From positions 9,188,383-9,252,382 of the forward strand of contig QXEO01000548.1 of the NCBI GenBank assembly GCA_007115705.1: a stretch of 64,000 nucleotides of DNA, written 5' to 3'. Shown in pieces: positions 24,505-36,511 of this stretch (position 1 is its first letter; each line of letters begins with the position of its first letter). The notes under the pieces are model-generated. The model did not search any database. It worked only from the letters and a program-made list of their open reading frames with translations, and was not told the origin of the DNA. The stretch comes from Dactylis glomerata. Its lineage: Eukaryota > Streptophyta > Magnoliopsida > Poales > Poaceae. A program made the position numbers and the translations under genes.

Positions 24505-25769
24505 TCAATGATGGCACCTACAGTTCGAAGAAAGGGTCTTCATCTTTCTAGCCATCTCATCTTCTCTTTCCCACCTGGCATGCAATTCTGCTAGCATCCT
24601 AACATTTTCATCAATTCTAACTTGGATAGCATTAGCAGTGGCAAAAGTATTGTTCTCTTTCACCTCATTAGGCAACACTTTTAGTTTCAGAAGTTCAGCA
24701 TCAAGAGCAAGGCTATCAACTTTAGAAGCAAGAATATCAATTTTGCCTAACTTTTCCTCAACAGACTTATTAAAAGTAGTTTGCTTACCGATGAATTCCT
24801 TGAGCATGACTTCAAGCTCAGAGGGCGCAGCCCTAGTGTTGTTGGAAGAATTACCATAATCATTACCATTGGTAGAAGGATACAACCTATAATTGTTACT
24901 AGCAAAATTGTTCCTATAAGCATTGTTGTTAAATTTATTATTTCTAATGAAGTTTACATCAACATGTTCTTCTTGAGCAACCAAAGAGGCCAAAGGAACA
25001 TTATTAGGATCAACATGAGCTCTATCATTAGAAAGCATAAGCATTATAGCATCAATCTTATCACTCAAGGAAGAGGTTTTCTCAACAAAATTTACCTTCT
25101 TACCTTGTGGAGCTCTCTCGGTGTGCCATTCCAAATAATTACCATCATGTTGTCAAGAAGCTTGGTTGCGGCGCCCAAGGTAAGGGACATAAAAGTGCCT
25201 CCAGTAGCTGAATCCAATAGGTTCCTTGAAGAAAAATTCAGTCCTGCATAAAAAGTTTGGACAATCATCCAAGTAGTCAGTCCATGAGTAGGGCAATTCT
25301 TTATCATAGATTTCATTCTTTCCCAAGCCTGAGCAACATGTTCATTATCAAACTGGCTAAACTTCATAATATTGCTACGCAAAGCTATAATCTTAGCAGG
25401 AGGATAGTATCTGCCAATAAAAGGATCCTTACACTTAGCCCATGAATCAATACTATTTTTAGGCAAAGACAGCAACCAATCCTTAGATTTTCCTCTCAAA
25501 GAAAAAGGAAACAACTTAAGCTTAATAATATCACTCTCTACATCCTTATATTTCTGCATCTCACATAGCTCAACAAAATTGTTGAGATGAGCTGCAGCAT
25601 CATCAGTACTAGCACCAGAAAATTGCTCTTTCATAACAAGGTTCAATAAAGCAGGTTTAATCTCATAAAAATCAGCAGCGGGAGCAGGTGGCGCAATAGG
25701 AGTGCAGATAAAATCACTATTATTAGTGCTAGTAAAATCACACAACTTGGTGTTCTGATGAGTACCCAT
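24505..25769 (-). pseudogene. gag of element M, broken by a frameshift
   Basis: The likely start is ATG at 25769 (MGTHQNTKLCDFTSTNN); the upstream TTG is not needed. A Retrotrans_gag domain spans about residues 45-190: GASTDDAAAHLNNFVELCEM, KLKLFPFSLRGKSKDWLLSL, DPFIGRYYPPAKI, VAQAWERMKSMIKNCPTHGL. A single-base frame change near 25092-25134 shifts it into a second frame that runs to 24505 with an Asn-rich linker (RNNKFNNNAYRNNFASNNYR) and a helical tail. No CCHC zinc knuckle was seen. The two frames join without other lesions, so the break is recent compared with pol-type decay elsewhere. Confidence 0.5.
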
Positions 25770-25926
25770 TCTACCAAAGCTAAAAGCAGACAAGTAAAAA
25801 CAACTAATAGGAAACTATTTTTTTTGTATTTTTGGTAAAATGATGCAAGCAAAAATAAAGTAAAAGCAAAACTAAAACAAAGTAAAGGATGTGCGTGCGA
25901 AACTCCCCTTGCAGAAGTCTTCTTTT

Positions 25927-25944
25927 TTCCCGGCAATGGCGCTA
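25927..25944 (-). promoter_or_regulatory. Primer-binding site of element M (tRNA-Asp type)
   Basis: The minus strand reads TAGCGCCATTGCCGGGAA, three mismatches to TGGCGCCGTTGCCGGGGA, the complement of the plant tRNA-Asp 3' end. It lies 11 bases inside the 5' LTR edge. All three changes are G to A. Confidence 0.5.
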
Positions 25945-25955
25945 GAACATTAGCT

Positions 25956-27588
25956 TGATGCGGGCAGGATGACCACCCAGTTGGGAACCCCAAGAAAAAG
26001 GTATGATGAGTACAGTAGAAAATTTTCCCTCGGTAAGAAACCAAGGTTTGTCAGTCCAGAAAAAGCCAAACTTTAGAAGGTGATGCTTGCTAGCTTCGCG
26101 ACAGCTCCGGACAATTTATAAGGCGCCTCGTCCAGGGCTTTGCTTTGCACCAGCAACAACGTGGAACCTGCACACAACACAACCAAGTACTTTGCTCCCA
26201 ACTTACGATGAGGTTGTCAATCTCACCGGTTTGCTGTAAACAAAGGTATGAGCGTATCGAGTGGAAAACAGTAGTAGTATGCGAGAAAGTAAACAGTGCG
26301 AGTAATAGTAAAACGGTATAACAATGTAAAGGAAACTAGACCGGGGTCCACAGTTCACTAGTGGTGTCTCTCCATAAAATAAATAACAACATGCTGGGTA
26401 AACAAATTACAGTTGGGCAATTGATAGAATAAAGATAACGTGCATATGTCGCGAGGATCACTATGAGATTTACTCTGGGCATTACAACAACATACATAGA
26501 CCGCCATCCAACTGCATCTATGACTAATAATCCACTCACGGAGATATCGTCCGAACACCCCATGAGTATTAAGTTGCGAACAATAGATAACTGCATTAAG
26601 CAAAGTGTGTAATGTAAACAAAATGAATGTCCTTGGACACAAGAATGTTGTTTTCTCCCTAGTGGCAACAACACATCTACAACCTTAGAGGTTTCTGTCA
26701 CTCCCCCAGATTAAATAGAGGCATGAACCCAACTATCGAGCATAAATACCCCCTCTTGGAGTCACTAGTATCTACTTGGCCAAGATAGCTACTAACAACG
26801 GAGAGCATGCAAGATCATAAACAACATAGAGATAACATAAGATATATGATTCAGCACATCAACTCAACATAACACCAATACTCATCGGATCATAACAAAC
26901 ACAACATGTAGAATTACATAACGGTGATCTCGATCATGTAGGGCAGCTCACGAGATCTAAACATGAAGCACATGGTGGAGAAGACAACCATCTAGCTACT
27001 GCTATGGACCCACAGTCCAAGGTAGACTACTCACTCATCGCGCTGGAGGCCAGCATGGCGATGAAGAAGACCTCCGGTGGCGATTCTCCTCTCCGGCAGG
27101 GTGCCGGGAAGAGCTTCTGGACCCTCCCGATCTTGGGTCGACGACTGCGGCGGATCGCGATGTGTTTCTGGAAAATTGATCGGGTCTTTAGGTTTTTCCC
27201 GTCGGGGGGTCTTTATAGGCGAAGGGGCAACGTCAGAAGTGGACCAGGGTGGTCACACACATAGGGGGCGCGGCCAGGGGCTGGGCCGCGCCGCCCTGTT
27301 GTGTGGCCAGCCTGTGGCCCCTCTCCGTCTCCTCTTCGGATTTCTGGAAGCTTTGGTAAATTTATGGATGTTCGGCTTTTGTTTTGTCCAATTCCGAGAA
27401 TATTTCTTGTGTAACTTTTCTGAAACACAAAAATAGCAGAAAACTGGGAACTGGCACTCTGGCATCTTGTTATTAGGTTAGTTTCGGAAAATGCATAAAA
27501 ATGCCACGAAGTGTAACGAAACACTAAGCAAATGGTATAAAAACAAGCATGGAGCATCAAAAATTATAGATACATTTGGGACGTATCA
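25956..27588 (-). repeat. 5' LTR of element M
   Basis: 1633 bp, the partner of 19798-21430. The lengths are equal although at least two compensating 1-bp indels are visible (near 26055-26060 and in the G run near 27205). Confidence 0.5.
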
Positions 27589-27621
27589 GCCTGCTGATTA
27601 TTCGTGAATGCCGACCTGGGA

Positions 27622-28070
27622 TCAGGCGACTGAGGGGATGATCCACACCGGCTCCACCTTGATGGAGTGCCCGCCCGTGATGACCACCACCATCGTCTCT
27701 CGGTCTCCCATCGAGTACACGCAGTAGCGGACCCAGGTTGAACCGAGTGGGGGCCTAGGCCCCCACTCAAATTTTTGAATTCACTTAGTATTTGTGCATA
27801 TTATGAAAGAAAAATGTTTAAATTCTGCAATTTCATAGAAGGAAGGTCCCCAGTCAAATGTTCTGCCCCCAGTCAGATTTTTCTCTGGGTCCGCCCCTGG
27901 TACACGCCGATGGCGTGCGGCACTAGCATGTCCACGTTCCACCGCGCGAAATAGACGCAGTTCTCCCGGACCCCCGGCAGTGCCGCTGTCGCCATTACCA
28001 CCACCAACGCGACCGCCCCCACGAACACCGCGCTCCCAGCAGGAAACTCTACCTTTTTGGTTTGACAATT
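27622..28070 (-). pseudogene. C-terminal gene fragment resembling the DUF295 family, split by a MITE
   Basis: Minus-strand frame with KKVEFPAGSAVFVGAV, ALPGVRENCVYFARWN, DMLVPHAIGVY, then across the MITE SMGDRETMVVVITGGHSIKV and a stop at 27624-27622. The pattern (AVFVG ... LPG-RENCVYF ... GVY-M-D) resembles the end of DUF295/KIB1-4 beta-propeller proteins that often follow F-boxes. The two halves join in frame once the insert and one target copy are ignored. The N-terminal part is absent. Upstream (28070-28190) is another short coding-like stretch (SFTFRGLWTQWRTIKV on the minus strand) that I cannot assign. Function not inferred. Confidence 0.5.
27723..27899. mobile_element. 177-bp hAT-type MITE
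   Basis: Bounded by an 8-bp duplication GTACACGC (27715-27722 and 27900-27907). The ends are inverted repeats of about 15 bp: AGTAGCGGACCCAG at left, and CAGGGGCGGACCCAG as the complement of the right end. The left terminal C is missing or shared with the duplication. Eight-base duplications and CAGGGGCGG-type ends are typical of hAT. It contains a perfect 24-bp palindrome at 27745-27768 (GAGTGGGGGCCT and its complement). Confidence 0.5.
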
Positions 28071-28245
28071 TCCCCTGCTATTGGTTCTACTTTTATGGTT
28101 CTCCATTGAGTCCATAATCCACGGAAGGTGAACGATTCCCCTTGCATAGCATATCCTATGACAATGTCTTTGTAGATGGGAGGAAGTTAGCACAACACTG
28201 GTGGCGCGGTATTGAATAGTGCCAGAGAACTTGTTGGCGTGTAGT

Positions 28246-29879
28246 TGATGAAGTAGATGACCGACCAGTTGGAAACCCCAAGAGAAGGTTTGATGAATAT
28301 AGCAGCAAGTTTTCCCTCAGTTATGAAACCAAGGTTTAATCGTCTAGTAGGAAAAAGGCAAACTCAAGAAGGTGATGCTTGCTAGCCTAGTGACACTCCA
28401 ACAAGGGTGCCGTTAACGATATCTTGTTAGCGCGTCTTCAACTAGTAGCAACATGGAACCTGCACACAACACAACCAAATACTTTGTTCCCAACTTACGA
28501 TGAGGTTGTCAATCTCACCGGTTTGCTGTAAACAAAGGAATGAGCGTATCAAGTAGAAAGCAATAGTAGTATGCGAGTAAAGTAAACAGTGCAAGTAAAG
28601 TAAACAGGTGATAGCAATATAATGGAAATAGGACCGGGGTCCACAGTTCACTAGTGGTGTCTCTCCATAAGATAAAATAATACATGGTGGGTAAACAAAT
28701 TACAGTTGGGCAATTGATAGAATAAAGATAACGTGATATGTCGAGAGGATCACTATGAGATTTACTCTGGGCATTACAACAAGATACATAGACCGCCATC
28801 CAACTGCATCTATGACTAATAATCCACTTGTGGCGAATCAATCCGAGAACACCACAAGTATTAAGTTGCGAACAACAGATAACTGCATTAAGCAAAGTGT
28901 GTAATGTAAACAAAGCATATGCCCTTGGATATAAGAATGTTGTTTTCTCCCTAGTGGCAACAGCACATCTACAACCTTAGAGGTTTCTGTCACTCCCCTA
29001 GATTAAATAGAGGCATGAACCCAACTATCGAGCATAAATACCCCCTCTTGGAGTCACTAGTATCTACTTGGCCAAGATAGCTACTAACAACGGAGAGCAT
29101 GCAAGATCATAAACAACATAGAGATAACATAAGATAATATTCAGCACATCAACTCAATCATAACACCAATATTCATTGGATCCCAACAAACACAACATGT
29201 AGAATTACATAATGGTGATCTCGATCAGGTAAAGCAGCTCACGAGATCTAAACATGAAGCACATGGTGGAGATGACAACCAACTAGCTACTGCCATGGAC
29301 CCATGGTCCAAGGAAGACTACTCATTCATCGCGCCAGAGGCAAGCATGGCGATGAAGAAGACCTCTGGTGGCGATTCCCCTCTCCGGCAGGGTGTCGGGA
29401 AGAGCTTCTGGACCCTCCCGATCTCGGGTCGACGACGGCGGCGGATCGCGATGTGTTTCTAGAAAAGTGATCGGGTGTTTAGGTTTTTCCCATCGAGGGG
29501 TCTTTATAGGCGAAGGGGCAGCATCCGAAGTGGACCAGGGCGGTCACACATATAGGGGGCGCGGCCAGGGGCTGGGCCGTGCCGCCCTGTTGTGTAGCCG
29601 GCCCGTGGCCCCTCTCTGTCTCCTCTTTGGACTTCTGGAAGCTTCGGTAAATTTATGGACGTTTGGCTTTTGTTTCGTCCAATTCCGAGAATATTTCCTG
29701 TGTAACTTTTCAGAAACACAAAAACAGCAGAAAACAGGGAACTGGCACTGTGGCATCTTGTTAATAGGTTAGTTCCGGAAAATGCATAAAAATGCCACGA
29801 AGTGTAACGAAACACTAAGCAAATGGTGTTAAAACAAGCATGGAGCATCAAAAATTATAGATACGTTTGAGACGTATCA
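28246..29879 (-). repeat. Solo LTR of the M family
   Basis: 1634 bp, colinear with the M LTRs from TGATACGTC (minus strand, from 29879) to the TTCATCA end at 28246. There is no internal region on either side. The flanks (GTAGT left, AACAC right) do not match, so no target duplication is visible. Confidence 0.5.
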
Positions 29880-30452
29880 AACACCCCATCTATCGCAAAA
29901 ACATTTGTCATCCAGTAGACCAAGTCGGTGAGGCACCCATGAATCCTATCATGGTTGTCGTACGACCTTTAAGCAGATGTTCTCTTCCAACTTAATTGAA
30001 AGGAACTTTGTCCATAAACCCATACTTCATAATTCTGGCTTGAGATGCCAAGAGCGCTTCAAGTTCAACAACCATCAGACATGAGTTGGTGTTTGAAGAA
30101 CGCTCGCACGATTCAGACTTTGTGGTATGAAGCACGGTGCAATAGACTTTTATAAAATTGTCACCGCGATCACGATAATCACTATTATCATTCCCGATCA
30201 GAAAAACCCCTGATGCGTCTCCCAATGGTTATTATATCACAAAAAGCTAGTCATTACTTTTTAGGACAATCCTCATGCGCTAGTATAAAAGATAAACTTT
30301 GACCCGACAATTTTAAGTCTTCTTTATGCATAAAAGGACTAAAATGGATGTGGAATATTCATCTACACAAACTTGCAAAGATATTAAAACTAATTTCATA
30401 ATACGAGTTCATTTGCTTATTTACTCAAATTAATGCAAACTAGGTGAACTCC
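29880..30452. other. Unassigned spacer with a short minus-strand open frame
   Basis: About 570 bp between the solo LTR and LTR fragment L0. The minus frame 30225-29992 (77 codons, containing VELEALLASQARIMKYGFMD) has some coding look but no family I recognise. It may be a host or transposon gene fragment. Confidence 0.5.
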
Positions 30453-30727
30453 TCATACGTCTCAAACGTATCTATAATTTTTGATGCTCCATGCTTGTTT
30501 ATACACCATTTGCTTTGTGTTTTGTTACACTTCGTGGCGTTTTATGCGTTTTCCGGAATTAACCTACTAACGAGACGCCATAGTGCCAGTTCCCTATTTT
30601 TTTTGCTGTTTTTGTGTTTTAGAAAAGCTACACAGGAAATATTCTCGGAATTGGACGAAACAAAAGCCGAACCTCCTATTTTTACCGAAGCTTCTCGAAG
30701 ACCGAAGATGAGACAGAGGGGGGCCAC
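30453..30727 (+). repeat. L0: 5' part of an LTR (same family as P1/P2), outermost layer of the nest
   Basis: Begins TCATACGTCTCAAACGTATC (the usual TGATACG with G to C) and follows the P-family U3 to GGGGCCAC, where P1 is inserted. The same LTR resumes at 63963 and runs out of the window. Confidence 0.5.
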
Positions 30728-32151
30728 TGATACGTCTCAAACGTAGCTATAATTTTTGATGCTCCATGCTTGTTTTACACCATTTGCTTCATGTTTTGTT
30801 TACACTTCATGGCGTTTTTATGCGATTTCCGGAACTAACCTATTGACGAGATGCCACATTGCCAGTTCCCTGTTTTCTGCTATTTTTGTGTTTCAAAAAA
30901 GCTACACAGGAAATATTCTCAGAATTGGACGAAACAAAGACCGAAAGTCCTATTTTTCCCGAACGAAGGACGAGGACCGAACGAGAGCCGGAGGGGGGCC
31001 AAAGGGCAGCCACACACTAGGGTGGCATGCCCCTGGCCCGCGCGGCCCTATGGTGTGGTGGCACTGGCCTACCTCTGACGCCGCCTCTTCGCCTATATAA
31101 AGCCATCCAACGGAAAACCCTAAATCGATCGGTGTTTTTCGAGAAGAAGTCCTACAGCTCCGCCGCCGCCACCGACGAATTTCAGGGGACAGAAGTCTCT
31201 GTTCCGGCACCCTGCCGAGACGGGGAAGTGCCCCCGGAGCCATCTCCATCGACGTCGTCGCCTCCACCGCCGTCTCCATCGACTTCACCGTCATCTCCAC
31301 CAGCGTTGTTGTCTCCTATGATGAGGAGGGAGTAGTTCTCCCCCAGGGCTGAGGGCTCTACCGGTAGCTATATGGTTCTTCTCTCTCTCCCATGATGTGA
31401 TCTATATGTGATTGTGAGATTTGTATCTAGTTGAATTGGTAGATGCTATACTTCAGATGTTATGCTACTCCCGTGCTTTATTATTGTAATCTCCGGAGAC
31501 ACCTTGTATCATGATGTGAAGGTGATAGTGTGCGCATTGTGTGTGTCATTTTTGCTAGTGTCTTTATGATTGTTGGTGTTTGTTGGAACCATCTAGTGCA
31601 TTCATGGTGATAGTGTGGGGCAATCTAGTTTGGGGACATGCGAACTTTGAGGAGTCCTTGGTAGCCCTATGCATGATTAGTGTTTGTTATCCATTGGAGA
31701 ATAGTTTAGAGTGGCATAGTGACGTTAGTATCTATAGGTTCAATTATGTTATTTTGTTGAGAGTGACCAGTAGTGAAAGTATGAACCCTAGGCCTTGTTT
31801 CCAAGCATTGAACACCGTTTATATTCTGTTTTGTTACATGTTTGCTCGCAGTGATATTTATTTTAGATTACATTTACTACTTATAATCATCACTACTACT
31901 TGTATTTCACTATCTCTTCGCCGAACTAGTGCACCTATACATCTGACAAGTGTATTGGGTGTGTTGGGGACACAAGAGACTTTCTGCATCGTAATTGCAG
32001 GGTTGCTTGAGAGGGATAGCTTTGACCTCCTCCTCCCTGAGTTTGATAAACCTTGGGTGATCCACTTAAGGGAAACTTGCTACTGTTCTACGAACCTCTG
32101 CACTTGGAGGCCCAACCCTGTCTACAAGGATAGAAGCGTGGATAGACATCA
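30728..32151 (+). repeat. 5' LTR of P1
   Basis: TGATACGTC...AGACATCA, 1424 bp. TATATAAA promoter at 31094-31101. The long open frame inside (31580-32323) is LTR and leader sequence, not a gene. Confidence 0.5.
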
Positions 32152-32161
32152 AGCTCTTTTC

Positions 32162-32179
32162 TGGCACCGTTGCCGGGGA
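32162..32179 (+). promoter_or_regulatory. Primer-binding site of P1 (tRNA-Asp type)
   Basis: TGGCACCGTTGCCGGGGA, one mismatch (G to A) to the complement of the tRNA-Asp 3' end, 10 bases after the LTR. Confidence 0.5.
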
Positions 32180-32312
32180 GGTAAGGTAAAAGGTACTCAC
32201 ATTCTCTGGTTACTAAGTCTTTTAGTTGCTGGTGAGTGCTCGAAGTTATTTCCTTTTGATTCTGCAATTATATCTTTTTGTTTCTTGTTTTTATTTTCAC
32301 TAGTTAGGCTTA

Positions 32313-33955
32313 ATGGAAAATAAAGAGTTTTATAGTATCTTTCCTGAGTTAAGACTTGAAGTGTTTGAAAAACCTTTGGAGCTTTATTTGCATAGCAATG
32401 TTATTTGTATAAATTCTTTGAATACCATTATTGCTAATGATATATAAAGGTCTAAGCTTGGGGAAGCTGGTTTTGTTAAGCATGATATTTTTAGTTCCCC
32501 AGCTTTAGTGTAGAAAATTCGCTCTGATGATATTTTATCTCCCATATGTGATGATTCTAATGATGTTTGTGATCCTCGTTCCTTTAAAATACCTATGAAA
32601 ATTGTTGACCGTGCTTTGAATAGCTGCTATTTAGGAGATGGAACTGTCCATCCCGGTGATCATTTGCTCTTTATACATGAATTATGCGAGTTGTTCAAGT
32701 GTGCAGGTATTTCTATAGGTGAAGTTAAGAGGAAGTTATTTTCTTTATCACTAAAGGGCAGAGCTGCGGAATGGTATAAGACGCTGAAGGATGACCGATC
32801 TATTGGTTGGGAGAAAATTGTACCTCTCTTTTATTCTAAATTCTATCCTTCTAGTGAGGTTCATAAAGATAGGAATTATATTTATAATTTTCATCCTCAT
32901 GATGGAGAAAGCATTGCCCAAGCGTGGGGAAGATTGAAGTCACTAATGCTCAAATGTCCTATTCATGAGCTTCCCCTAATATTGTTATTAATAATTTTTA
33001 TGCAAGGCTTTCAGGATATTACAAGGACTATCTAGATGCATGCTTTGATGGGTCTTTCACAAGCAAGGAGGTTGACGCCAAGTGGGATCTGCTTGAAACA
33101 ATTCAAAGTAATATTGAAGATTGGGATAGCAACAAAGATAATGGATCAGGAATAAATTATGAGTATGATTGCATTTAGTCTTTCGCTGAAACTACTGATT
33201 TTCAAGAGCTTAGTGCTAAATATGGTCTTGATCCTCAAATTATGGTTGATTGCTTTAGAGCCTTTGCTTCCCATATTAATGTTCCTAAGGGAAATGAGGA
33301 CGTGTATCATGAACCTTTTAAAGACACTTGCATACAAAGTGATATTGTTATTGATGATTGCAATAAACATGCTCAAACTTCTAAAAGTACTATTTCTTAT
33401 AAGCATGTTAATTTTTGTGGAGCACTTAGACCTTGTGAACAGAGTCACGACAAGGAAGATTATTGTATCCACCACAGGAATGAAGAAACCTGAATGTGGG
33501 ACAAGGCTCTAGATGAGCTCGGTGAAAAGGTTTGTGCCCTTTATCCGTTTATTTGTGAACTTTGCCATGAAAAGGGTCATTTGAATTTTCAATGCTCAGG
33601 CCATAATAATGACCTTTCTAATCCAATGAGTACTGCAAGTTTGTATTGTGATGACAAGATCACTCTCAATTAGCATGATGAGCTTACTTTATTTTTGGGG
33701 TGTGAAGAGATATCTAGAAAAACTTCTTTGGTAGATATGAGTGCTTTTGATACTATTAGCATCCTGCGTGGTTGCCATCTTTATTGTGTTAAAGATTGTT
33801 GCGCAAATACTTTCATACAAAATGTTATAAAAGAGGATGCTTTACCAAATTATGACAGGTCTAATTTGTGTTTCCATCTTATTAATAAAAAGGAGGAATC
33901 TTCCAAAGTTTCTTCTGTCGTTTCTGTCAATAAACCAGATTATGTGGAGAAGCTT
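32313..33955 (+). pseudogene. gag of P1, 5' part, multiply broken
   Basis: Starts MENKEFYSIFPELR at 32313, parallel to the P2 gag at 41925. The Retrotrans_gag core is present (GDHLLFIHELCELFKCAGIS, VKRKLFSLSLKGRAAEWYK) and so is a CCHC zinc knuckle (CELCHEKGHLNFQC, about 33559-33600). By comparison with P2 it has several stop codons (for example in GATATATAAAGG near 32443, TTTAGTGTAG near 32510, CATTTAGTC near 33177, CAATTAGCATG near 33671) and a 1-base loss near 32973. It is cut at AGCTT (33951-33955) by solo LTR X and resumes at 58767. Confidence 0.5.
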
Positions 33956-35100
33956 TGTCATGCCCCGAGACCCGGCCCGGAAGAATGACAGCCGCCGCGC
34001 GCCTATAGACCCGAAAGCCTATACACGTGCAAGGCTTAAAAACGCAGGCATAAACCAGCACAGTGGATCACAATCTATTCGTTAATTAATTTTACAAGTT
34101 TCTTTACAATTACAAAGAAACATAATGTTTTCTAAGTCACGTTCCACCCCGCTGATCACGCCTACTCCTTGGACGACACCATCTTCCTCACGATATTACG
34201 TTAGCAACGGCTGCATCTAAAAAAATAAGGGGAGCTGGGGTGAGTACGATAAATCATACTCAGCAAGTAGATACAACAAAAAGAACAGATGATCAATGGA
34301 TTTTCTGGAATCAAAGTAGAATCAACATGGTATGAACTCAGACAAGGATAAATAAGGTAACAACAGAGCTGAATTCAAAGATGATAAATGGAAATGTATG
34401 GGTGTCACATATGACCGCAAGCTTCCCTACCCGGGAGTCACAGGGGTGAAATTCCACACTTTTACACTCTGCAGAGGGGTACTCCGACATCAACAGCCTC
34501 AACTAGAACCACGAAGGCTCTAGAAGAGCAAAGCTCTTTTGCCCGCCGAGACACGACAACTTGACTTACTAGCATGGGTCACTCCCAAGGATCCATCACC
34601 GGTGCCCTATTCGGACCAAGCGTCGCTCCCATTGGAGAACTCAGATAGTCCCATACCTAAGCCGTGACTGGTACAATACGATCGCAGTCCTGACACCAAT
34701 ACAGATAAATGAAGAGTTTATATAACCGAAGCCTAGAAATGATTTCCACGGCTCTACACGAGCCCATGCAAGATTGAGAGCGCCACAGTCTCTCTCCAAT
34801 GATTAGGCATCACAGTGCCACAATATCCAATTGGATAATAAAAGTGCTGAGATTATTCATCCATAATACTACGATCAATGAAGAGATAGAATCAAAGGAA
34901 TATCTCTTCCAAAATATTATGGCAAAGATAGAATCAACAATAATCCAGTGCATGTAGAATTACAAGCACGGCAACAAAGCAAGATCTACTTGCCTCGATA
35001 GAATATCCACAAACTATGTCAGCGATTCTTATTAGCCGATGAATCATGCCATCATATAAAATCAAGTAGCAATATAAGCGTCAATCAGTGGCTGGCTCGG

Positions 35101-35436
35101 TGACAAGGGGTTAACTCGACAAATGTCCTAGATGAAGGACTTAGGATCGGGGAGATAGGGCGTCGGATGAACTCAAAGGTAAAGTTAGTCGAAACAGGTG
35201 TATATCGAAAGTAAACTTGGGTGTTGAACCTTGCTTGCTTTCAATCTGTCCCACACTGTCCCCTCCTGGCCCCTATATATAGATGGCCAGGTCTCGAGGA
35301 TCGGGTGGGATCCGATACAGATTACAATATCGACATACGGTAAGAACTCATATTTCGACTATTATTACAATTGGGCCTAGCTTAACGGGCCTCAGGGGTA
35401 CTCAACTGACGGGCTCTATTATCTATACCCTTGTCA
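35101..35436 (-). repeat. 3' LTR of G
   Basis: 336 bp. The minus strand just before it (complement of 35437-35453) reads CAGGGGCTAC, a plausible polypurine tract. A TATATATAG box lies near 35275. Confidence 0.5.
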
Positions 35437-36404
35437 GTAGCCCCTGAGATTCTACCAGAATTGCAGATTCAGGTTGAATCTCTAATCTTCAAATCTTTGA
35501 CTTGATCGATTCTTTCACTTCTTTATATCTTCAAATCTTCGACTTGGTCATTTGACTTATTTTCATGACAATATCTCGCAAGGGGTTTTGATGAACAAGC
35601 CTGACAACTCTGACGGATCAAGAGGTCAGTTAACTGTCGGAACAGATACTTGCCACCTACTTCAAATTCAATCCCCTTGGACTTGAATTCGGGAGACCGG
35701 TCAAACCCACTCTTTTGCCGCATTTAGGACTTACAAAGAATGAATCCCAGTAATTCTTAGGGTACCCAGTGCGTCCACAAGGATTTTCTTCACATCGTAG
35801 ACACAGATACATACCAGCAGAGCGCATCCATGTGCGTATACCAGGCCACACAGGACGGATCCCGGGGTCTTACCTTCGTGATGAATCACGGCATTCGAGT
35901 TTCGTTGCGATAACGCAACTCGAGAATCACATGTCGCAGTCTTATTTGACTGATGTAATATCCAAAATCTTTTGAATTTATATTAACTTCTCATGAGTAG
36001 CTCCCGATGGGAGTAACCGCTCTATATTTCGTCGAAGTTTCATTATTGTCAAAATATTGGCGACTCTTACCGTATCCACTAATTCCTTAACCGTAGCTTC
36101 TTCATCTTTATTGCTGCTTCTCTATTTTCTATCGGGTGCGCGCTCAGCGCTCCCGATGGGAGTAGCCCCCGAGGCTATAGCCGAGAAATTTTTCCCGGGT
36201 ATAGGCTCAAAGGATATAAATTCTTCCTAGTACACTCATTACCTTTTCTTTTTCCCTTGAAGTCATAAGCCCCCGAGTCCAAGGAGAGGTTTCCCGTAGT
36301 TTCTTTGATATATTCTTCTTATTATCGTCTGCTATATGCAAAATTTACCTCCTTTGTAAATATTTTATGGGCCTTGTTTTCGCGGAGGCCTGTTAATATG
36401 TGCT
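35437..36404. other. Spacer between G's 3' LTR and the antisense gene
   Basis: About 970 bp of non-coding DNA, likely including the upstream region of the antisense gene. Two copies of CTCCCGATGGGAGTA occur, near 36003 and 36153, with CGAGTCCAAGG and GCCCCCGAGGC blocks. The short frames at 35523-35975 are not convincing. Confidence 0.5.
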
Positions 36405-36412
36405 TATAAATA
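36405..36412 (+). promoter_or_regulatory. TATA box of the antisense AT-hook/B3 gene
   Basis: TATAAATA on the plus strand, about 107 bases before the start codon and followed by a CT-rich leader. It is oriented away from G's own 3' LTR and matches the plus-strand gene. Confidence 0.5.
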
Positions 36413-36511
36413 AAGCACACTTGGCGAGGGTAAAAAAACCCTAAGCAGATTCCTCCTCCGCCACATCATCTTCTTCTTCATCTAGGGTTCCTTTTCTGCA
36501 ATCTTGTCCCC

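Larger units (their letters stand above)
19798..27588 (-). mobile_element. Element M: complete non-autonomous gag-only LTR retrotransposon
   Basis: Minus-strand element of 7791 bp bounded by LTRs of 1633 bp each (19798-21430 and 25956-27588) and a perfect 5-bp duplication GCCTG (19793-19797 and 27589-27593). LTRs start TGATACGTC and end GCATCA. The internal region holds a primer site, one broken gag and about 3 kb of non-coding DNA. There is no protease, RT, RNase H or integrase, so it needed enzymes from a partner. Style and primer site suggest the Athila/Sabrina branch of Gypsy; the family name is from memory. The two LTRs differ at many sites by eye, more than those of the Copia element at 48146. 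Confidence 0.5.

Noticed and set aside
31580..32323. 247-codon plus frame (and similar at 41474-41935, 56518-57202)
   Set aside because: Lies in LTR R-U5 and leader sequence upstream of gag and runs across the LTR end and primer site; a chance frame.
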